From positions 1-26,644 of the forward strand of contig JAWOEJ010000227.1 of NCBI GenBank assembly GCA_046482845.1: a stretch of 26,644 nt of DNA, given 5' to 3'. A program made the translations under genes and the position numbers. Shown one piece after another: positions 22,379 through 26,644 of this stretch. The notes beneath the pieces are model-generated. The model ran no database searches. It had not been told where the DNA came from and saw nothing but the letters and a program-made list of their open reading frames with translations. The DNA comes from DATFJZ01 sp046482845 (GTDB lineage: Bacteria > Desulfobacterota > Desulfobacteria > Desulfobacterales > Desulfobacteraceae). How positions within the stretch are numbered: the stretch's first letter is position 1; the number at the start of each line of letters is the position of its first letter.

Positions 22379-23232
22379 TAATCAAGGTAACAGATGAAGA
22401 ATTCAATCTTTTAAGAGATATCATACAAAAAAAAAGTGGGATTCATCTGGGGGACAATAAAAAATACCTGATTGAAAACCGGCTCTCATTACTGGCCAGT
22501 AAAGCCCAGTGCACAACATTTGGCGAGTTTGCCAGAAAGCTCAATTACGGTTTTAAATCAAAGGACCTTGAAGAAAAAGTCATTGAAGCGATTACCACAA
22601 AAGAGACATACTGGTTCAGGGATTTTTTCCCGTTTGAATATCTCAAAGAGGTGTTTTTTCCTTTAATGGCAGAAGAAATACTCTCAGGTAAAAGAGACCA
22701 TATCAGAATATGGTCTGCAGCCTCCTCTACCGGGCAGGAGCCCTATTCCATTGCCATGACAGCCCTGGAATTTCAGAGAAAGTTCCGGCTGGCCAAACCC
22801 ATAGATCAATACCTTTCCATACTGGCAACGGATATTTCCCAGAAAGCCTTAACAAAGGCAGAACAAGGGGTGTACAATTATAATGAGCTCAGAAGGGGGC
22901 TGCCTGAAGAGTATATCCGGCAGTATTTCAAGGAAAAGGGGGCGGACTGGATATTGAGCGGGAAAGTCAGGTCCATGGTTGAATTTGCTGTATATAATCT
23001 CCAGCATCCTGTGCCGGTGAAGTGGAAGGATTTTGACCTGATCATGCTGAGAAATGTGATGATTTATTTTTCAGATGCCTTTAAAAAAAGTATTTTTGAA
23101 AAGATTGCCAAAAAACTTGGGTCAGACGGGATACTCTATCTTGGAACCGGCGAGACAGTCAGTGGATATTCAAATAAATTTCAAGTGCTTGATTATAAAA
23201 AAGTAAAATACTATAAAATCAGGCCGCAATAA
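22375..23232 (+). CDS. cheR: Chemotaxis protein methyltransferase CheR
   Basis: 285 residues. It starts with GTG 22375 overlapping the cheB stop (GTGA). N-terminal helical domain 1-75; SAM-binding domain with SAASSTGQEPYS (114-125), ATDIS (151-155) and LRNVMIYF (225-232), all standard for CheR. It methylates chemoreceptor glutamates and opposes CheB. The receptor encoded next has no C-terminal pentapeptide tether, so CheR must bind it directly. Confidence 0.96.
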   Translation: MIIKVTDEEFNLLRDIIQKKSGIHLGDNKKYLIENRLSLLASKAQCTTFGEFARKLNYGFKSKDLEEKVIEAITTKETYWFRDFFPFEYLKEVFFPLMAEEILSGKRDHIRIWSAASSTGQEPYSIAMTALEFQRKFRLAKPIDQYLSILATDISQKALTKAEQGVYNYNELRRGLPEEYIRQYFKEKGADWILSGKVRSMVEFAVYNLQHPVPVKWKDFDLIMLRNVMIYFSDAFKKSIFEKIAKKLGSDGILYLGTGETVSGYSNKFQVLDYKKVKYYKIRPQ

Positions 23233-23250
23233 ACAACAGGGGGTTCAGGA

Positions 23251-25401
23251 ATGTCTTTTAAACTGGGCAGCAGTATTAAATTTAAGCTCCTTACAATTGT
23301 AATTCTTGTCTTTCTATGCTCTTTTTCAGGGATTCTTTTTTCTGTTATTACCATCCTCCATGATATCTCATCAGATATGGAGGCCAGGATTACAGACACC
23401 ATGAATAAAACAAGTGAAAGGTCAGACCGTGTTTTAAACGATATGGCTGTTTCAGTTGATAACATTCTCACAGGGCTGCAGGACAAAACAGTTGCGGATT
23501 TTTCAAAACGCTCCACCCAGGATCTTTCTCAAATGGAAGAGCGTATAAAAATGAGTCTGGAACGTATGCTTGAAGAGGAAGCCAGAGCAATTACGGATCT
23601 GCTTAAAAGTGTTGCCCCTGCCATTATTGTATCTGAAGAATTCAACGATCTGGTGAAGTACAGCAAGGCAGCCAGTAAAACCAAATTTATATTGTATGCC
23701 CTTTTTGTGGATGAAACGGGCAGTCCCTATCCCGGGTATATAGATCCTACAGACCCCCAGGTGCGGTCATTTCTCAACAGCGGCAAGGGACAAACCGGTA
23801 TTGAGAAATTGCTGGAAGCCTCCAGTAAATCTGAAAATGTGTTTATTAACCGGGAGCCCATTGAGTATTACGGCAAACCCCTGGGTTCAATTGTTATCTG
23901 CATCAGCAGACAGGGGATCGAACATGAACTGGACCTGATGTCGGGTATGTTTCAGGAGCAGATTCGTGAGCTTGAAAGCCAGATCAGATCAGTTCTGTCC
24001 GAGCAATCCGGAGAGGTAATCGCACATATCAGAAAAAACATCAGTTCAGTCACCCAGGAGAGTATCAAAGGCATGAAGGAGGCCGGTGTTATCATTGGCG
24101 AAGCCCTTGCCTCCGAAAAAAAGGAAATTCTTTTCAAAACCGGGATGCTGTCTTTGGCGGCCATTGTGCTTTCCATTTTAATTATAGGGGTATTGATTTC
24201 ACGGATGTTAAAACCCCTTTCCAGGTGTGCCGATTTTGCTGAGGAAATTGGATCGGGAAATCTTAAGGCGGTCATGACCTTTACATCATCGGATGAAATC
24301 GGGGTAACGGCCGAAGCCATGGGCAGTATGGCAGAAAAATTAAGGGTTCTCATGGCAAAGCTTTCAGAGACCACCGGCACGATTTCAAACTCTTCAGAAA
24401 AACTGTCGGATATTTCCGTCAAACTGGCTGAGTCATCAAGCCGCATGCAGGCACTGTCCGATGATACCACCCGGGAAACGGGCAATACTGCTGATAATAT
24501 TAAAAATATTTCATCCTCATCAGAAGAGATCAATTCCCAGATAGATGCCATTGCGCTTACATCCACCAATGTATCAAAAAGTGTGACAGATGTGGGGGAA
24601 AAAATAAAAAGAGTATCAGGAGAAACCACATCGGTCTCCTCGGCAATAGAAGAGATGTATGCCTCATTAAACGAGGTGGCCAACAATTCAGGAAAAGGGG
24701 CATCCATTACAGACAAGGCTTCGGATCAGGCCGCAGTAACCTCCAGTATTGTAAATGAGCTTGGGAAATCCGCCAATGATATTGAAAAAGTGGTTTCCCT
24801 GATCAGCGGTATTGCCTCCCAGACCAATCTGCTGGCTTTAAATGCCGCCATCGAGGCTGCCGGGGCAGGGGAGGCGGGCAAGGGCTTTGCCGTTGTGGCC
24901 AATGAAGTCAAAGAGCTGGCCAAACAGACATCCGGGGCCACCCTTGAGATTCGTGAGGAAATTGAACGGATGCAGACCAATACAAGGAATGCCGTGGATG
25001 CCATTGCCTCCATTGTTGAGGTGATTAATCAGATCAATTCCATTATGGGGACCATTGCCTCGGCTGTAGAGGAGCAGACCGCAACGATAAACGAGATATC
25101 CAAAAGCATCAGTTCTACTGCCGGCTCTGCTGAAGAACTCACTGTTCACGCGGATGATACGGTTCAGGCGGTAAGCGAAATTGCCTCCAGTATTGACCAG
25201 GTGGCCAAAGGCTCTGAACTCATTGCAAAGGACGTTTCCATGGCCTCGTCCGCAACAGAGAATGTGCTCAGCTTTGCCACCCAGACAAACAAGGCAGTGG
25301 CCGCTTCCGCCATGGGCATAAAGGAAATCAGCACCCAGGCAGAGGATCTGTCATCCCTTTCCAGGGAATTGAAAAAGATTATATCAAATTTTAAAATATG
25401 A
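23251..25401 (+). CDS. Methyl-accepting chemotaxis protein (transmembrane receptor)
   Basis: 716 residues. TM1 about 11-33, a large external part of about 260 residues, TM2 about 297-320, HAMP about 318-370, then the cytoplasmic coiled-coil signalling domain. The hairpin tip reads NAAIEAAGAGEAGKGFAVVA (531-550), with Gly where most receptors have Arg. The external part has helical stretches around a small alpha/beta domain (about 140-225; LYALFVDETG, YYGKPLGSIVICI) that looks like a single Cache/PAS-like sensor; the ligand is unknown. Last gene of the che cluster, 18 bp after cheR; the C-terminus (KKIISNFKI) lacks the CheR/CheB tether. Confidence 0.95.
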   Translation: MSFKLGSSIKFKLLTIVILVFLCSFSGILFSVITILHDISSDMEARITDTMNKTSERSDRVLNDMAVSVDNILTGLQDKTVADFSKRSTQDLSQMEERIKMSLERMLEEEARAITDLLKSVAPAIIVSEEFNDLVKYSKAASKTKFILYALFVDETGSPYPGYIDPTDPQVRSFLNSGKGQTGIEKLLEASSKSENVFINREPIEYYGKPLGSIVICISRQGIEHELDLMSGMFQEQIRELESQIRSVLSEQSGEVIAHIRKNISSVTQESIKGMKEAGVIIGEALASEKKEILFKTGMLSLAAIVLSILIIGVLISRMLKPLSRCADFAEEIGSGNLKAVMTFTSSDEIGVTAEAMGSMAEKLRVLMAKLSETTGTISNSSEKLSDISVKLAESSSRMQALSDDTTRETGNTADNIKNISSSSEEINSQIDAIALTSTNVSKSVTDVGEKIKRVSGETTSVSSAIEEMYASLNEVANNSGKGASITDKASDQAAVTSSIVNELGKSANDIEKVVSLISGIASQTNLLALNAAIEAAGAGEAGKGFAVVANEVKELAKQTSGATLEIREEIERMQTNTRNAVDAIASIVEVINQINSIMGTIASAVEEQTATINEISKSISSTAGSAEELTVHADDTVQAVSEIASSIDQVAKGSELIAKDVSMASSATENVLSFATQTNKAVAASAMGIKEISTQAEDLSSLSRELKKIISNFKI

Positions 25402-25408
25402 CATAACC

Positions 25409-25450
25409 AGGCTGCAAACTAAATTTGTGTCCGTTCATTGGTTGCAGCCT
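25409..25450. repeat. Inverted repeat after the che cluster
   Basis: AGGCTGCAA (25409-25417) and its complement TTGCAGCCT (25442-25450) around a 24-nt loop, followed by A rather than T. It may mark the end of the operon, but it lacks a U tract. The rest of the 25402-25631 gap shows no gene. Confidence 0.4.
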
Positions 25451-25631
25451 AAAAAAACTAAACTCCATCCACCGAGCCAAGGGGGTCTGGACCCGTTAAC
25501 TGTTTGTTTTTTGAAAATTATTTCCATCTGTGCTGAGAACCATGGCAAAGCGCCGGAAGATTTATCACCCTAAAAAAAATAGCATAACCAAAAAATGGAG
25601 CTGCCCCTGGAAATTTTCATGCCTGCACTCC

Positions 25632-26192
25632 TTACAACTCTGTAATCAACTCATCAGATGTCAAAATTCTGAAAAGAGGATCTAAGGGGTTTTTTCTATA
25701 TAAATCAAGGCATTGATTATGGGCCTCCTCTGAAAAAGCTGCCGAGCAGTCTTCAAGTATAACGGTTTCAAAATTATGACAGATGGAATCCATTGCAGTG
25801 GTCAGCACACAAAAGGAAGTTGCGATCCCAGCGACTGCACAGCTTGTGACATTTTGTTCGCGCAGGATTATTTCAAGGCCGGTATTGAAAAATGCAGAAA
25901 ACCTGGGTTTTGGCAGCCATAAATCTGCAGGTTTCATGTCTAAATCATCCACGACCTCTGCACCTTGGGTTCCTTTAATTGCATGGGGATGCATCCTTCC
26001 TTTGAATAAAAAGTCATCTTCCTGAAAGGCGTCTGTAGAAAAGACTACAGGAAGGTCCTTTTCCCGGAATACGCTTATGAGATGATTGATTGGTGGGATG
26101 ATTGACTTTGCATGCCCGGTGATCGGATACTCCTTCTCTGGGTTGAAATAATCTTTTACCATGTCAATGATTATCAGTGCGTTTTTTTTCAT
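25632..26192 (-). CDS. Cysteine hydrolase, isochorismatase/nicotinamidase superfamily
   Basis: 186 residues from ATG 26192, chosen because AAAGGACG lies just upstream; a longer frame to 26216 has no such site. The catalytic triad is visible: D10 (LIIIDMVKDYF), K95 (LPKPRFSAFFNT) and C128 (AGIATSFCVLTTAMD). HPHAIKGTQGAEVVDDL (about 68-84) fits the family's substrate/metal region. Members hydrolyse nicotinamide, isochorismate, ureido compounds and others; the substrate here cannot be told. Cytosolic, stands alone, convergent with the chemoreceptor gene. Confidence 0.9.
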   Translation of the reverse strand: MKKNALIIIDMVKDYFNPEKEYPITGHAKSIIPPINHLISVFREKDLPVVFSTDAFQEDDFLFKGRMHPHAIKGTQGAEVVDDLDMKPADLWLPKPRFSAFFNTGLEIILREQNVTSCAVAGIATSFCVLTTAMDSICHNFETVILEDCSAAFSEEAHNQCLDLYRKNPLDPLFRILTSDELITEL

Positions 26193-26388
26193 CAATCGTC
26201 CTTTTGTCCCATACATGAAATTTTAATATGACTGCACTTTATCACGGCAGATTTTAATTTTAAAGTCTGGTTATAACGGTTTTGGGGGAACTGAGTTGTT
26301 TTTAAGTCTCAAAAGACAGTAGCCTTTCATTGGCTCTTTTCCATATTCCCATGGGTTTTCGTTATTTGTTGTTTTCTACATGTGTTCA
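26193..26388. other. Intergenic gap between hydrolase and HipA-family gene
   Basis: 196 bp, AT-rich, no gene and no clear terminator or promoter pair recognised. Confidence 0.5.
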
Positions 26389-26644
26389 TCAAGATTCGAG
26401 ATAGATCAAGAGGCTGGGCATTGATTCATAACTTCGCAGTTGCTCATCAAGATCAGTATCCTGTCGATCCGGTTCAAATTCAAACGGTAAAACCTCACCG
26501 CTTTTTGGTGCAAACCCCATAGAGCACATATCATACACCGGCAGGAGGTGAAACTTGTCCCCGTTCATTGAAAGACTTAAATTGCCTGAATGCATGTCTG
26601 TATTATTGATCAGCCGGCCAAAATATTGCAGCTCCCTGGTCATC
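26389..26644 (-). CDS. HipA-family kinase, C-terminal part (cut by window edge)
   Basis: The reading frame runs off the right edge; the last 85 or so codons are visible. YFGRLINNTDMHSGNLSLSM holds the HipA_C catalytic loop N-x-x-D-x-H-x-x-N, and LLPVYDMCSMGFAPKSGEV holds the metal-binding Asp (YDM) and the segment seen in YjjJ-like members. HipA kinases are Ser/Thr kinases, several of them toxins with a HipB partner. After FEFEP the sequence loses similarity to what I expect and stops soon, so the C-terminus may be truncated or diverged. No antitoxin gene is visible on this side. Confidence 0.75.
   Translation of the reverse strand, partial: MTRELQYFGRLINNTDMHSGNLSLSMNGDKFHLLPVYDMCSMGFAPKSGEVLPFEFEPDRQDTDLDEQLRSYESMPSLLIYLES

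Noticed and set aside
23952..24716. 254-codon minus-strand frame
   Set aside because: Antisense shadow of the chemoreceptor; its low-complexity Ser/Asp/Glu content mirrors the coiled-coil codons.
25483..25494. GGGTC-TG-GACCC hairpin
   Set aside because: Five-bp stem with a 2-nt loop and no T tract; too small to call a terminator or repeat copy.

Overview
The window looks like chromosome from a Gram-negative anaerobic deltaproteobacterium, most likely a Desulfobacterales (Desulfobacteraceae-type) sulfate reducer. The reasons are an Rnf operon headed by a multiheme c-type cytochrome, an RnfB fused to a glutamate-synthase-like oxidoreductase, many hybrid two-component proteins, moderate GC content, and a 169-bp palindromic repeat family of a kind I associate with these genomes. 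The taxonomy is inferred from gene content; no search was run.

Region 1 (1-1204) has a 34-copy 7-bp tandem repeat directly in front of a TIGR01212/YhcC-type radical SAM gene. Region 2 (1210-8951, minus strand) is an Rnf energy-conservation operon in transcription order rseC-like, tetraheme cytochrome c, rnfC, rnfD, rnfG, rnfE, rnfA, rnfB, then a stand-alone cyclic-nucleotide-binding-domain protein. This Rnf is unusual: RnfB carries a complete NfnL/GltD-like FAD/NAD(P)H module, RnfC lacks the glycine-rich flavin/NADH loop, and RnfD appears to lack the flavin-attachment threonine. Together these suggest that the nucleotide site has moved from RnfC to RnfB, with the cytochrome giving a periplasmic electron connection.

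Region 3 (9034-10841) is a repeat-rich spacer zone. It holds two small minus-strand genes of unknown function that share a V-[ED]-I-S motif, a MITE-like element, a second inverted-repeat element, a tRNA-Asn(GUU) with clear promoter and terminator, and the broken 5' end of an AAA/SMC-like ATPase gene pressed against the tRNA terminator.

Region 4 (10842-16414) is a run of five two-component genes: a REC-PAS-HisKA-HATPase-REC hybrid kinase, a single-domain receiver, a soluble REC-kinase, a membrane kinase and an OmpR-type regulator. Receivers of the first three are related to each other. A second copy of the MITE-like element supplies the stop codon of the hybrid kinase.

Region 5 (16439-17176) is an Sfp-type phosphopantetheinyl transferase on the minus strand. 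Region 6 (17369-25401) is a compact chemosensory operon cheW-cheA-cheY-cheB-cheR-mcp, with a 1004-residue CheA that has two CheW-like domains. No flagellar or pilus genes are nearby, so its output (motility or another function) cannot be told. Region 7 (25402-26644) has a cysteine hydrolase of the isochorismatase/nicotinamidase superfamily and, cut by the window edge, the C-terminal part of a HipA-family kinase.
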